The notes beneath the pieces are model-generated. The model was not told the origin of the DNA. It did no database searches and saw only the letters and a program-made list of their open reading frames with translations. The position numbers and the translations under genes are program-made. A DNA stretch of 64,000 bases. It comes from Hyaloraphidium curvatum. Taxonomy: Eukaryota; Monoblepharomycota; Hyaloraphidiomycetes; Hyaloraphidiales; Hyaloraphidiaceae. This document shows, in pieces, positions 40,107-51,342 of the stretch. Position 1 is the first letter of the stretch. The number at the start of each line of letters is the position of its first letter. The stretch lies in NCBI GenBank assembly GCA_025558095.1, contig JAIVFI010000004.1, positions 868,001 through 932,000 of the forward strand, written 5' to 3'.

Positions 40107-42753
40107 ATGCCGGCCGGCACCGCGCCCGTTGAGCCGCGGATCGGAATCCGTGCGTCCCGCGCGCGGGGAGACACCGGCGACTTCTCACTGGCCGCCCAGT
40201 TGGTGGAGGCCTCGCGGGCATTGCCGCCGCGGTCTACCTCAGGGATAAACTTGGTCTGAGCCTGGACAGCGTGAAGGGATTAGAAAGGAACCCCGGTATG
40301 TGGTGCCGCAGCGGAGGTGGGCACGGGTTCTGACTGCTCCTGCCGACAGACTTTGGCGGCACCTGGTGGGCCAAAGTCTTCATTGGAGGCTGTTCGGGCA
40401 ATCTCCTGACACATCGTTGTCGATAGGCTCGAGAACACGTACCCTGGATTGTCCTGCGATGTGCCCGGTATGTCTTTCTCCCTCCTCCAGTAGTCGCGGC
40501 CCAGGCTGACCTCAGGTCCTTCCATCCCCCCTGCAGCCCACCTCTGTCGGTGCCAACGGCATTGCTGACCCGGAAACTCCGCTGATCCGCCCTCCAGATT
40601 CTTTCAGCTGGGCCATGAACCCCAACTGGAGCCGCCCTTACGGTGATCACCGCGCTCACCGCCCGCGCCGCCCGCCTGACCGCCTTCCGCGCGACCAGTG
40701 CCCCAGCCCGAGCTGCTGGATTACATCAAGAGCGTCGCCGACGCCTTCCACGTCCGCAAGTCCTTCACGTTCAATATCAAGGTGACCCGGGCGGCGTGGG
40801 ACGACGAAAAGTCTTCGTGGACCGTGTGGTACAAGGACATGAACAAGGTAGGCACTTCTGCGGTTCTCCATTGGTCGTCTTGCCGACGCTGCCCGCCAGG
40901 TCGTCTTGCCGCCCGGCACCACCGTCCCGATCTGGCGCGCCCTCACGGACCCCATGCGCGACGTCCCCGGCGCGACCGCCGAGGCCGACGAGGAGAAGGA
41001 GATCGTGCGGCTGGTCAACGCGCTGCCGGAGGAGAGCTTCGAGTGCGACTTCCTGGTCAACACGACCCGGTTCACGGGGAGCCCTGGGCTGCCGCGGATC
41101 CCGGGGGCGCTCGAGGGCGCGTTCAAGGGGGACCAGTGGCATTCGATGAGGTGGCCGGAGAACGGGCTGGAGAGGGTCAAGGGGAAGAGGGTGGCGATGA
41201 TTGGTTGCGCGGCTGCGTGGGTGGACTGCTGGAAGGGTATGCCGAGAGCTCCGCTGACTCCTTTTCTTGGTTTCCCAACCACAGCGCCGCCCAGCTCGTC
41301 CCCCAGGTCGTTCCCCTCGCCAAATCCTTCGACCTGTACCACCGTACCCCGAACCACTTCATGCACCGCCCCAACGACCTCTACCCCGAGGACCTGAAGA
41401 AGAAGTTCGCCGAGAACCCGCTCTACTTCAGGATGTGGCGTCAGGATCTCGACCGCAAGTTCTGCAAGAACTGGTGGGAGACCGGGTTCCTGGACGGCGA
41501 GGAGCACAAGTGGTGGGTCGGCACCGCGGGCGGCGTGCCTCTCCGACAGCTGATCGACGCCGGCAGGTCGACCGAGGACGCCAAGGCGAACCTCTACGAG
41601 AACATCAAGGACGAAAAGCTGCGCGAGGCCCTGTGGCCCGACTTCCCGGCCTGGTGCCGGCGCGTCTGCTTCCACGTGGGCATCGGCCGCCTTCCTTCGC
41701 GTCGTCGTGGTGCTGACGGTTCCTCAAAGAACGACTTCTACCCCGCCCTGGCCCAGCCCCACGTCACGGTCATCCTGGACCGCATCGTCAAGATGGACGC
41801 GACGGGCATCGTGACGGCGGCGCAGAACGCAAGGGAGGAGAAGATCGACGAGTCGGCGCCGCAGACGCACCACGACTACGACGTCATTATTTGTTGGTGT
41901 CTCGCTCCTGTGGCATATGGTCGACATTTGCTGACCGAACGTCCTCCCAGACGCCACCGGCTGGGCCGTGGACGGCAACAAGGAGCCGCTCGTGACCATC
42001 ACTGGCCGCGGCGGCGCCGATATCGTGCTCAAGTCCAACAACATCAAGTTCCTCGGCATGAACCCCGACGGCACGCCCAACCTCGACATGTCCGAGTTCG
42101 GTCCCTTCAGCTACTTCGCCGGCATGGTCGAGGACATGCCCAACTACTTCTCGCCGGGCTCGCCGCCGATTGGGCTCTGCTCGGTCATCTCGGTCATCGA
42201 GGACGCTTCGGACTACATGATCAAGATGTACGTCGGTTTCCGCTTTGTTCGAGCCCGATTTGACCGTCGCCCTCGTCGCAGCATCAAGCACTGCCTCCAC
42301 CACAACATCAAGGCCATCTCGCCCAAGCACGAGGCCATCGCGCAGTTCTACGAGGTCGTTGACGAGCGCTGCAAGAAGGCGCCTTACTACCGGTGGGCCC
42401 GGCTGCTTTGTTGGCAAACAACTATGTGCCTCTGACCCGCGGATCCGTTGACCAGGGGAACCCACCACACCTACCACAAGCAGTTCCGTCCGGACGGGTA
42501 GGTTGCCCTTTGCCTGCTCACCTCGCCCGCTCCCGGCTCATCGTCCCGCCCTCGCAGCTCCTACGTCACCCGCATCCACTTCCCCGGCAGTCCGTGGGAG
42601 TTCGCGGAGCTGCAAAAGTACCCCGTCTTCGCGAATTTCGAGGAGGTGCCGAAGGCCGGGAACGAGCCCAAGTGGGCGATCCCCACGGAGCCCGTGGGGA
42701 CGCCGTGGGACGACGTGTACAAGGCCGTGCACGTGGTGGCGGCCAAGAACTAG
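40107..42753 (+). CDS. Baeyer-Villiger-type flavin monooxygenase, 14 exons
   Basis: Exons 40107-40149, 40200-40295, 40350-40375, 40434-40467, 40537-40545, 40598-40642, 40699-40847, 40900-41216, 41285-41675, 41730-41892, 41951-42227, 42282-42392, 42456-42497, 42558-42753; every phase closes; 632 aa. FAD site RIGILGGGLAGIAAAVYLRD; ERNPDFGGTWWAK followed by NTYPGLSCDVPAHLYSFSW; BVMO fingerprint FKGDQWHSMRWP (FxGxxxHxxxWP); NADPH-binding block GKRVAMIGCAAAAQLVPQ and YHRTPN. The catalytic-type core is complete. Such enzymes insert oxygen next to ketones or oxidise heteroatoms using FAD, NADPH and O2. The 5' third is shattered into exons of 43, 96, 26, 34, 9 and 45 nt. CCAAT/TATA elements suggest inducible expression. 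Confidence 0.9.
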
Positions 42754-42835
42754 GCGAGTTCGGCTGGATAATGGAACGATGTCGCGAAACTAGATGTAGA
42801 ATCGGCCAGCAAGATGCTTCATCCTTTTCCCAACT

Positions 42836-42913
42836 CTAGGGGTAGACGTGCGCGCCGAACCCCTGGCACAGGGCTATCTCCGCCTCCAGGAGCGACTGGT
42901 ACTCGGGATCGTC
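42836..42913 (-). pseudogene. Possible orphan 3' coding exon
   Basis: After an AG acceptor at 42915-42914, the minus strand reads 25 codons (DDPEYQSLLEAEIALCQGFG, then AHVYP) and a TAG. It looks like the natural C-terminus of a protein, but no matching upstream exon was found on the minus strand in the next kilobase. It may be a relic of a decayed gene, or chance. Confidence 0.3.
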
Positions 42914-43983
42914 CTATCGTCCTCGTCTCCGGCGAGATGTGGAGCAGCGCAGGCGCGGCGGATTGCAAGCCAGAAATCGGCGTTCTGATCTGCGTTCTCA
43001 TACGACAAACATCATCCCTGCGGAAGGGAGAGCGGAGAAGCGGACCCTACTACGCCACAAGCCTTTGCGTCCCTGATCGCCCGAGCGGAGGAACGGGGCG
43101 CTGCGGACTCTCCAACCGGCCAAATTCAAGGAAGCTATAGTGGGGAGATCGTGATCGGAGAGACGGGCCGCGGATGGGTCGGAGGCCGGGTGGCCGCCGG
43201 TGATCGGCAGTGCGCGGGCTGGGCCGGGAATTGTTGCCGGCAGCGCACCGATCGGCGGCCTTCCCGTGCAGCTCCGCGGGCACGGGGCCGGACCCGGGGG
43301 GCGGGTATCGCTGGATCGTGACACATACCCCTTCTAGTCGTCGCCGCAGCGCAGGTCAATGAGTAATGAATTGCTCGGCCGGCGCCTAAACTGCGGGCGC
43401 CGCAGTCGATTCGGCTGACTAAACCTCGGCCTTCCTGCCGATGGCCCGCCCATCCGCGGTCAGGCCCAACATCGGACAAATGTAGGAACTGGATTCCGTG
43501 TCCCCCGTCCTTCCGAAAGCCCGCGTTTGGTTTTGGAGGCTCTGCTGATGATGTTCGAAGATCTTCCACCACCGAGGGCTGGTGAGGCTCGGGGGTTCAC
43601 GTCGGCAATCCGCCTGCGGCGACTGCTGCGGGAATCCCCCAGTCATCAGAAGTCCCTGCAGCGAATCTACTGCTGCTGAGGCGGGCCGGATCCCGCCTCG
43701 CCGAATTCCCTTCGACTCAGGATTTCTGGCGCGAGGCGCACGCTTGTGGCGCTGCGGCGGCAAGGCCGCAAGGCTTAGCGCCCGCCCTCGCGACTCACCC
43801 ACCTCACCCACCGCCTTCTCCCCCTTTCTCGCCCCGGCGCACCCGCCGGGCGCCTCTCGGCCTTTTTGCCCTTCTCACCTGCGCGTGATCCCGGCAGCGG
43901 AGCCCGGTGCTGCCGCCGAAAACGCCATGGCCGGCCGGATCCCACCCGCACCGTCCCCCTCTTCGAAACTCCCCAGATCAATC
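42914..43983. other. Intergenic, no gene seen
   Basis: About 1.07 kb upstream of the sugar-dehydrogenase-like gene. Frames are Arg/Pro-rich shadows. A CCCACCTCACCCACC tract at ~43798-43813 sits ~170 bp before the start codon. Confidence 0.5.
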
Positions 43984-46817
43984 ATGATCCTCGCCTCCCT
44001 CATTATTGCGCTACTCTGTGCACTTCCGGCGATGGCCTGGCCCGGCGGACTCCCTGGCGGAATCATCCCCGAGCGCGTTGCTGCTCTCGGCGACTTCGTC
44101 TCGGACTTTCTCTGGCTCGACGACGAGCGCCTCATCATCGCCGGCAAGCGCGGCCGCCTCGTGCTGTTCCGGAACGGCCAGTGGTCCGCCACGCTCCTCG
44201 ACATCTCGGGCCGCGTCGCCCCGGCCGCGGGCGGTGGGTCGCCTGCCGTTCGCACCCCGTCTTCACTCGCTGACCGCCCAGAAACACAGATCGTGGACTC
44301 ATGGGCATCGCCATGGATCCCGGCTTCTTCCGTGGGCGCCCTTACATTTACGTCGCCTACACCGTCGACCCGAACCGGAACGGAGGTGCGGCAGCACAGC
44401 ACCGCCGGCCGCCCCCCACACTGACCGCCTCCCGGCCCCGTCCAGGCATGAACTATAACATGCTTGCTAGGTTCACGTACGCCGGGGATTCGCTGCAGGA
44501 CGAGAGGCTGCTCATGGGCGGCGGCTGCAACCTGGACGGAAGCGTGAGTGTGATTGCTCTTTAGGGTGACGGCACCGGGCCACGGAGGCAGCTGCGCCCG
44601 CACCTGCACTTGCGGTGCCGTCCATCCGGCGAAAGTTGTGTCGCGGGGCGGCCCAGTTTGCGGCAGGGCACCCGATCCTCCGTCGCGGTTGGGGGGATCG
44701 TGCCCTTGCGCAGCGCTTGTCCCTTGTGCCCTCCCGCGGTTCCCGCGACTTCCGACGCACCTTGCTGACCGCATTTTCCATCACCTACAGTGGCAGTACA
44801 ATGACAACTGCTCGCCGATGCCCGGCACAACCCACTCGATTGGCTCCCTGTGGTTCCCAGGCGACGGCTCCCTCTGGGTCTCGGTCGGCGAGGGCAACAT
44901 CCACGACGGCGCCTTCTGGTATGACACCTACGGTATGGGATGGGTAGACCGCGCCTTGGCCATGGACCCCGACTTCCTTGGCGGCAAGATCCTCCGCTTG
45001 GACCCCGACTCGGGCGCCGGCAGGGCCGACAACCCGTTCTGCGGGGGCGGCAGCATCTGGTCCGCCAGGTGCAAGGTCTGGGCCGTCGGCCTGCGCAACC
45101 CGTTCCGCTGCTCGGGCGGGCCGGGTGCCGTGTACTGCGGCGACGTCGGGTGGTACACTTGGGAATCGTTCAAGGTTATCTACAGGGGCCAGAACATGGG
45201 CTGGCCATGGTGGGTTCCGCGGCGCTTTCCCCCGCCGGCTTTGCTCACGCTCCGCGTCTTTGCAGCTGGGAGGGCAACAACATCCCGCCCGGGCAGAACC
45301 CCGGCACGCCCATCTGCCAGCGCATCTACAACGGTGACAACCCGTACCCAGGCATCCCCGGCTCCCGCGGCGTGGTGTTCCAGTGGAACCACAACGGCGC
45401 CTCCGCTGCAGCCATCGGCGGCGTGCAGATCCCCTCGTACTACCCCGGCGTGGGCGGCCGCTGGATCATTGCCGACTACACCTCGGGTCAGGTCTGGGCC
45501 GTCACCGGCGGCGGCGACGTCATGACCTTCTTCTACGGCGGCGAAAACCCCGCCGCGTTCCGCGTGGGCACCGACGGCTGGCTCTACTACCTCAGCAACG
45601 CGGGCGGCGTCGTCATCCGTTTGCGCATCTCGGGCTTCACGCCCCCGCCCAACCCGACCGTGCCGCGGCTCACCACCGCCCGCCCCGTGCCGACCACCTC
45701 CAAGCGCCCCCCGGACCCGCTCTGCGAGCCCACCGGCGCCGCCCGCATCGTCGTGCCGACCTGCACCGCCGGCGTGGGGCAGCAGCCCATCGGCGACCTG
45801 ACCTTCCTTTCGCGCGAGGGCTGGCCAAGGAGCAGGCTGCGGTTCGTCCGCAACGGCAACTGGGGTCCCGTCGGCCTCGACGCCTCGGTAGGGAGGAGGA
45901 ACAACCAGACTTCGGGGAGGACGCTCAACATCAACAACCGGTGGTTCATCACCGGCTGGGGTACGCACGCGCTGAGGTGGGCTCAGGTCGATGCAGGGCG
46001 AGTTTCTGGGAGCTGATCGCCCCTTGCTTGTCAGCCAAATCGACGTGTTGCTGAACCAGTGCTGCTATCGTGTCACGGGCACCGTCGGCGTCGACGAGGA
46101 GGTGCGGCGGTTCTACCCGCAGTGGGGCTACAACGACACCGCCTCCCCCAACGCCGGGAACGTCTCGGGCTCGTGGACGATCCGAACCGTGGACAACAAC
46201 CGCGTCGTGTGGAACTCGAGCACCATCCGCCGGATGAACCTCGGGTCCAACCCGCTTGCCTTCGATATCCGCAACCTGCACCGGTTCAACCGCGTGTCGC
46301 TCCAGGCGGCGGTCGCGCCCGGCCTGGACACGCGCCTCGCCAACGTCTGGACGCCCTCGCACTTCAACTGGGCCGAGGTCAAGGCCTACTGCGGCCCGCG
46401 CTCGCCGTACGCGCCGATCGTGACCATGACCCAGCCGCCCGAGGGCCTGATGGCGCGTCCGGACACGATGGTGCGGTTCGCCGCCACCGCCACCTACTGG
46501 GACCGCCGGACAGCCATCCCTGCATCCATGTTCCAATGGGATATCAACTTGGTGCACTGCCAGGGGTTCCTCTGCCACCAACATAACCCTTTCCGGTTCT
46601 CCGGGGTGCGTTCTGGCTCGTTTAACGCGAGTTCGCATGCAGATACGGACCAGCAGTGTGGGTCCCTCCCCTTGGGTCGATCGGGCGCCGCAGCCGTTGA
46701 CTTTTGCCCTCCGCAGACTACTATTACTCTGTGCAGCTGACCATCCGCGACCGCTGCGGCAACACCGAGGTCATCCGGCGTTCCGTCTCCATGCAGGGTT
46801 TCCAAAACATGCCCTAA
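43984..46817 (+). CDS. Secreted glucose/sorbosone-dehydrogenase-like protein with NPCBM-like module
   Basis: Exons 43984-44233, 44290-44385, 44446-44543, 44791-45209, 45266-45976, 46035-46657, 46717-46817; phases close; 765 aa. ATG 43984 starts a signal peptide (MILASLIIALLCALPAMAW); ATG 43927 in frame is less likely. Residues ~25-545 are a six-bladed PQQ-dependent sugar dehydrogenase-type propeller: RGLMGIAMDPGFFRGRPYIY, THSIGSLWFPGDGSLWVSVG, VWAVGLRNPFRCSGGPG, NMGWPCWEGNN, GRWIIADYTSGQVWAV. After a Pro/Thr linker comes an NPCBM-like module (GTHALSQIDVLLNQCCYRVT, VDEEVRRFYPQWGY) and a C-terminal beta domain (NPFRFSGVRSGSFNAS, YYYSVQLTIRDRCGN). Intron 3 (247 nt) is unusually long and may hide another exon. 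Likely extracellular polysaccharide-linked oxidoreductase or lectin-like protein. Confidence 0.8.
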
Positions 46818-47096
46818 AAGTATACCTCTACGGACATTATAGAGCCCGCGCCGGCGCGCGGGCACCGAAATCGTACGTATTCGGGACACGCCGATATGCC
46901 TTGCCGGATTGTAGATTTAGGCCCGACCGGCACCGCGGCGACCACGGGAATCGCCGGACGTGTAAACAATATGGGGCACCTCTAATATGAATGGAATGCG
47001 TTTTGAAGCATCGCTTGTGGTTGTGGCTGCGGCGCCGATTTGGTTGTTGACGTGAAGCGTCGGGCCGGGGCTGTGTTCACCAAACGGTGACCTACA

Positions 47097-48299
47097 ATGG
47101 ACTCGCTCCCCGCATCGATGGCTACCGAGCTCCAGCGGCTCCGCGATGAAAATGCGGCGCTCCGAAAGCTCCTCGCCGAACGCGGCATGCCGGTGCCTGC
47201 TCCTCCCCCGGCGATGTGCGACGCGCCATCGGGCTCGGCAAACGAGAACGGCCCCGCGTTTCCCCCCGAACTGATCCTGAAGATCGGCCGCTTCCTCCCG
47301 CCCGGATCCCGGACCCTAGTCGAGCTGCTCCTCTGCTGCAGGGCGTACCATGCTCTGCTGCTTTCCCACCACCACAAGTACCTCGAGGTCGCCGCCCTCC
47401 GCCACGAGCGTCTTCTGGGGGAGCAGCTGGCCCGCATGCAAATCTCGGGCGCGCTGGACGACGTCGAGGAGCTCCGTGAGGATAACTGCATGTGGCAAAC
47501 GCGCATGTACCATGCCCTGGAGATCGCGGCGCGGTGCCCGAAGCTGGCACGCCTCAAGTGCAGCGCCGAATCGGGGATGGACATCCTGAAGCTCCAAAAG
47601 ACCGCGCTCGACAACCTCGTCAGCTTGGACATCACGATTCGTCCGCGCCACCACGTCGACGGCGTCCTGTTCTTGCCCCGGCTCAAGGAGCTCACCCTGC
47701 GCGGCTGCCCGTCGCTGGCCGTGGGCCGACTGTTCGCTGGAAAAGGCTGCCCAAAATTGGAGAGCGTGGAACTGGAACTGGACAGGTTCATGGAGACGCC
47801 CCTGGCGACGGATTGCGCCCGCCTCCCCGCGGCGTTCGTGCGGAAGATCAAGGTGCTTCACTGGAGCTACAACGGGGATCTGGAGTCGTTCCTGCGGCTC
47901 CCCGCCTTCCGACCTTCGTCTTTGCTGCACGTCGGATATACCGGCATCAGCGGGGCCACCTGGAAGCGGGTCTCGCAGCTCCCCGGGCTCGCAGAGCTCA
48001 GCATGGCCGAGCTTCCCGCGTCCTTCCTCCTCACCGCGCTCCACTCCGTCGGCTGCGAGCTGAACATCGATCGCCTGTTCGTCGCTGGAACGCTCAACAA
48101 ACCTGCGATCGCCATTGTCGCGGCGAACCTCGGGCGCCTGGGCGCGCTGGACATCCGCAGCGTGGAGGAGCTGCCCGTGTGCGACCCGGAGTACGAGTAC
48201 TACTGGATGTACGGCGGGGACGAGGGGATACCGGGGCACCGGGACCGCGTCCGAGCCGAGCTGGACTTCTTCGGTGGCATCCGGGACCGCAGCGCGTAG
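47097..48299 (+). CDS. F-box/LRR-type protein with N-terminal coiled coil
   Basis: Single exon, 400 aa, ATG 47097. Residues ~9-30 form a short leucine-heptad helix (ELQRLRDENAALRKLLAERG). An F-box-like segment follows at ~58-95 (FPPELILKIGRFLPPG, LVELLLCCRAYHALLLSHHH). The rest shows leucine-rich beta-alpha units (LARLKCSAESGMDILKLQ, LDNLVSLDITIRP, LPRLKELTLRGCPSLA, CPKLESVELELDRF, LPGLAELSMAELPASFL, LGRLGALDIRSVEEL), as in FBXL-type substrate receptors. It is the intact counterpart of the pseudogene at 26057-27161 on the opposite strand 20 kb away. Probable SCF adaptor; target unknown. Confidence 0.75.
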   Translation: MDSLPASMATELQRLRDENAALRKLLAERGMPVPAPPPAMCDAPSGSANENGPAFPPELILKIGRFLPPGSRTLVELLLCCRAYHALLLSHHHKYLEVAALRHERLLGEQLARMQISGALDDVEELREDNCMWQTRMYHALEIAARCPKLARLKCSAESGMDILKLQKTALDNLVSLDITIRPRHHVDGVLFLPRLKELTLRGCPSLAVGRLFAGKGCPKLESVELELDRFMETPLATDCARLPAAFVRKIKVLHWSYNGDLESFLRLPAFRPSSLLHVGYTGISGATWKRVSQLPGLAELSMAELPASFLLTALHSVGCELNIDRLFVAGTLNKPAIAIVAANLGRLGALDIRSVEELPVCDPEYEYYWMYGGDEGIPGHRDRVRAELDFFGGIRDRSA

Positions 48300-48548
48300 A
48301 GAGCTGGCGGGTCCTCGACGCCGTGTCCTTGTACTGGAACTCGTATATACGCATCCGCCGCGGGCTCTAGCTCGTCGGCTTTAGACAGCGCGATCCTTGG
48401 GCTCGACCCGTGGCAAAGGGAAAGCGCCTGTAGACGATAGTGCGCGGATCGGGGGCTCATCCCGGACGGCCTGCGGCGGTGGCATCTCCAAGCACGTCTA
48501 CAGTCCCGTATCTCTGGAGTTTCCACTCACTCGGTGCCTGAGGCCCGA

Positions 48549-51338
48549 ATGTCGGCGAGGCGGGGCAGGAATGTGGGTCCTGATTCGGCTCGATCAGCTG
48601 GACCCACGAAGCCGCCACCGCCCGACGAGGCCGCCCTTCGCCCACCCGCGGATCGCGATGCGGGGACGCGTTTTCGCGCTGCTCTGCGCGGCGCTGCTCG
48701 CGCTCGTGCTGTTGGGGCGCCGGCCGGCGCGGCGGAGAGGAGGCCGAGGGTGGGGAACGCGCCGACGGTCGGCACCGGGCGGAACCGAAACCGTCCCGCA
48801 AACAACCCCGCGCCCAAGGACAAGGAGAAGGAGGAGGAGGGCGATGGCGGCGAAGGGGGCGAGGAGGTGGAGGAGAAGAAGCCGGCCCCGAAGCCGAAGC
48901 CGAACAGGAATCGGAATCCGAAGGACAAGGAGAAGGAGGACGAGACCCCGCCGCCGACCACCGGCCGGAACAACGGGGGATCCAACAACAACAACAACAA
49001 CAACGGCGGGGGCCAAGGCGGTCGCGTGGTCAACGGCAAGGGCCGGGTCATCGCAGGTGCGGGAAAGCAGCACGGGATCCCGCAATTCCGGAGCCAGTTC
49101 ATCAAGCAAAACGACGTCAAGATCCTGAAGACCGGTGCGTCCTCCGCGGTCGCGGGGCACGGCGGCCGGGGGGACTGACCGTCCCTTTATCGGGCAGACC
49201 TCCTGGACGTCACCAAATGGAACCTGAACGAGATTGCAAGGGGTGGCCAGGGCGTTGTCTCCATCGCCACTCTCCTGGCCGATCCCAAGAAGAGCGTTGT
49301 GGTCAAAACCGAGCTCCTGCCGCGACTCAATGCCGGCGCTGGGCGGGAGGAAACGCAGCAATTCAACACGGAAGACCGCGTCATGGCCGACGTTTGCGGC
49401 CTACCCTTCATCGTCCACTGGCTCGGATCGAGGGCTTCCGACTTCCAGAGGCAGGTCAGTCGCGCTCTCGGCTGTGGCCCGAAACGCCGGACTCAAGCGC
49501 GGACCGGCGCCAGATACCCGGCCAAATGTTCCTCACCAGAGCCGAGGGCAACCTGGAGAACTTGGTCCTTGCAAAGGGCGGCATTCGCACCCCCTTGAGC
49601 CCCAAACGGCACAAGTCGCGCCTTCTTGTCGCCCAGATGATTGTGGCGTTGGACGTTTTCCACTCGAAAGGATACGTGGGTGGTGTGGCCACCACGCGAC
49701 CTCGGACGGCGCTCACCATACATCCCTACTAGATCCACCGCGACATCAAGCTCGGCAACTACCTCATCGGCGAGGACGGCAACGTGCGCCTCACGGACTT
49801 TGGCCTCGCGATCAAGGACGACCCCACGCTCATCATGAAGGACGCCCTGGGGTCCACCGCCGTGATCTTCAAGCGGAAGAAGAAGAACAGCGAGGAGTAC
49901 AGCATCGACACGTTCGAGGAGCCAGCCGAGGCCAACCCGCTCTGGATGGACGCCGCCATGTACCGCGCGCCCGAGATGTACTTTTCTAAGGAGGTGTCCG
50001 CCTACTTTTCGAACATGCTCGGACCCACGGTGTACGCTCGTTTGGACGGGATCCGGGCCAGGGCCGCGAAGGACAAGAAGTACAACGAAAAGATCCTCGC
50101 CGACGACCGGACCTACTGGGATCAGGAGTACACGAACTGGATCTTGGTCAAGGAGAAGGGGCGTTTGGATCTGGCGAGGGACCAGTTCCGCAAATTCGCA
50201 TCCCGCTTCACCTACGGCAAGTGCTCAGACTTCTATGCGCTAGGACTCAGCATCTACGAGTGGGTGTCGCCTCTCGTCGCAGAGTCTCATTGCTGACCTC
50301 TCCGGCGGTTGTGCGACCAATTGCTTTATTGCGCAGTCTCTTCACGGCCATGGCAGCGCAAGGGAAAGTCGGCCATCCCTTCCCGCATATTGGCATAGAT
50401 GCAGACCTGAACATGGTGCCGGACGACACCTACTTCAAGCAGTACGTCGTGAACGACCCCAAGGCGCAGCAGCAGACGTGGCAGCTCATCTCGGCGATGA
50501 TCCAGGCCGACCCGGCCCAGAGGTGGGTCCGCACCGGTGTTTCGAAGCTCGCACTGAACGTTTAAACCCCGTTCAGGACGTGCGACGCGATGAAGCTGCT
50601 CGAGCTGCCCTTCTTCACCAGCAAAGGTCTCGTACCGGCGACTCCGATGATGTCGGACTATGTCTAATCCCCAGCATCAGGTATATATTACGACGAGGTT
50701 CTACAGATGGGAATGAAATCCGCGCTCGCGGACAACGACGAGCTGGTGGTGGGTGTCGCGCCCGCATCCGGCGCGATCTGGGCGCCGACTCCCCGCCCGC
50801 ACAGCCCCATGCCATCCCCCGCAGGGCCCCTCCCGCCAAGGTGAACTGGGCCTTTGCCGACAAGACCAAGTTTGCGGACAGGAACCGCATCAAGGTCCTC
50901 TCCCCGGATTGGGCCAACAACCCCCTCCGTGCCAACGCCAGGGGTCCGCTCACGTGGGTTGCCCCCGTCGACGCTCAGTGCAAACGCCTGCTGACCTCCG
51001 CGGACAGCGACCGCAACCCTCTGGCTCCCAAGGATCCCAACACGAAGGAGGCGCCCGACGTGCCCCCGCTCCCGGAGCTGGACCCCACCGTCGTCACGGA
51101 CGTCGAGAAGAAGGTGCCGGCGCTGAGGGCGATCCGTCTTTCGCAGTCGGGCGGGAAAGCTCCCGGCCAAGGAGGATCCAGCGAAGATGGCGAGGGCACT
51201 GACGAGGAGGGCACTGTCGAGGAAGGTACCAGCGAGGAGGGGAGCGGGGATGGCAGCAACGACGGCACTGTGGACGGAGGCGACGTGGAATCCGAGGGGT
51301 CGGAGGACGGCAGCGACACCGGGGTCGAGGACTTCTAG
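48549..51338 (+). CDS. Protein kinase with low-complexity N-terminus, 8 exons
   Basis: Exons 48549-49134, 49198-49454, 49514-49675, 49733-50265, 50337-50522, 50577-50626, 50681-50748, 50805-51338; phases close; 791 aa from ATG 48549. After a K/E/P/N-rich N-terminal ~190 residues, the kinase domain shows a glycine loop (EIARGGQGVVSIA), VAIK-type lysine (VVVKTELL), IHRDIKLGNYL, LTDFGLAIKD, and MYRAPEMYF with a large insert between the DFG and APE motifs. DPAQRTCDAMKLLELPFF is the kinase C-lobe end. The C-terminus is acidic and Ser/Gly-rich. A better start may be ATG 48658: it begins a textbook signal peptide but in a different frame from the kinase. Family is not assignable beyond Ser/Thr-type. 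Confidence 0.75.
48984..49004 (+). repeat. (AAC)7 encoding polyasparagine
   Basis: Seven AAC codons in the kinase N-terminal region, flanked by GGS and GGG. A microsatellite that is likely variable in length. Confidence 0.9.
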
Positions 51339-51342
51339 AACT

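Noticed and set aside
43135-43572. 145-codon minus-strand frame in the 43-kb intergenic region
   Set aside because: No domain, Arg/Pro-rich, no matching splice signals.
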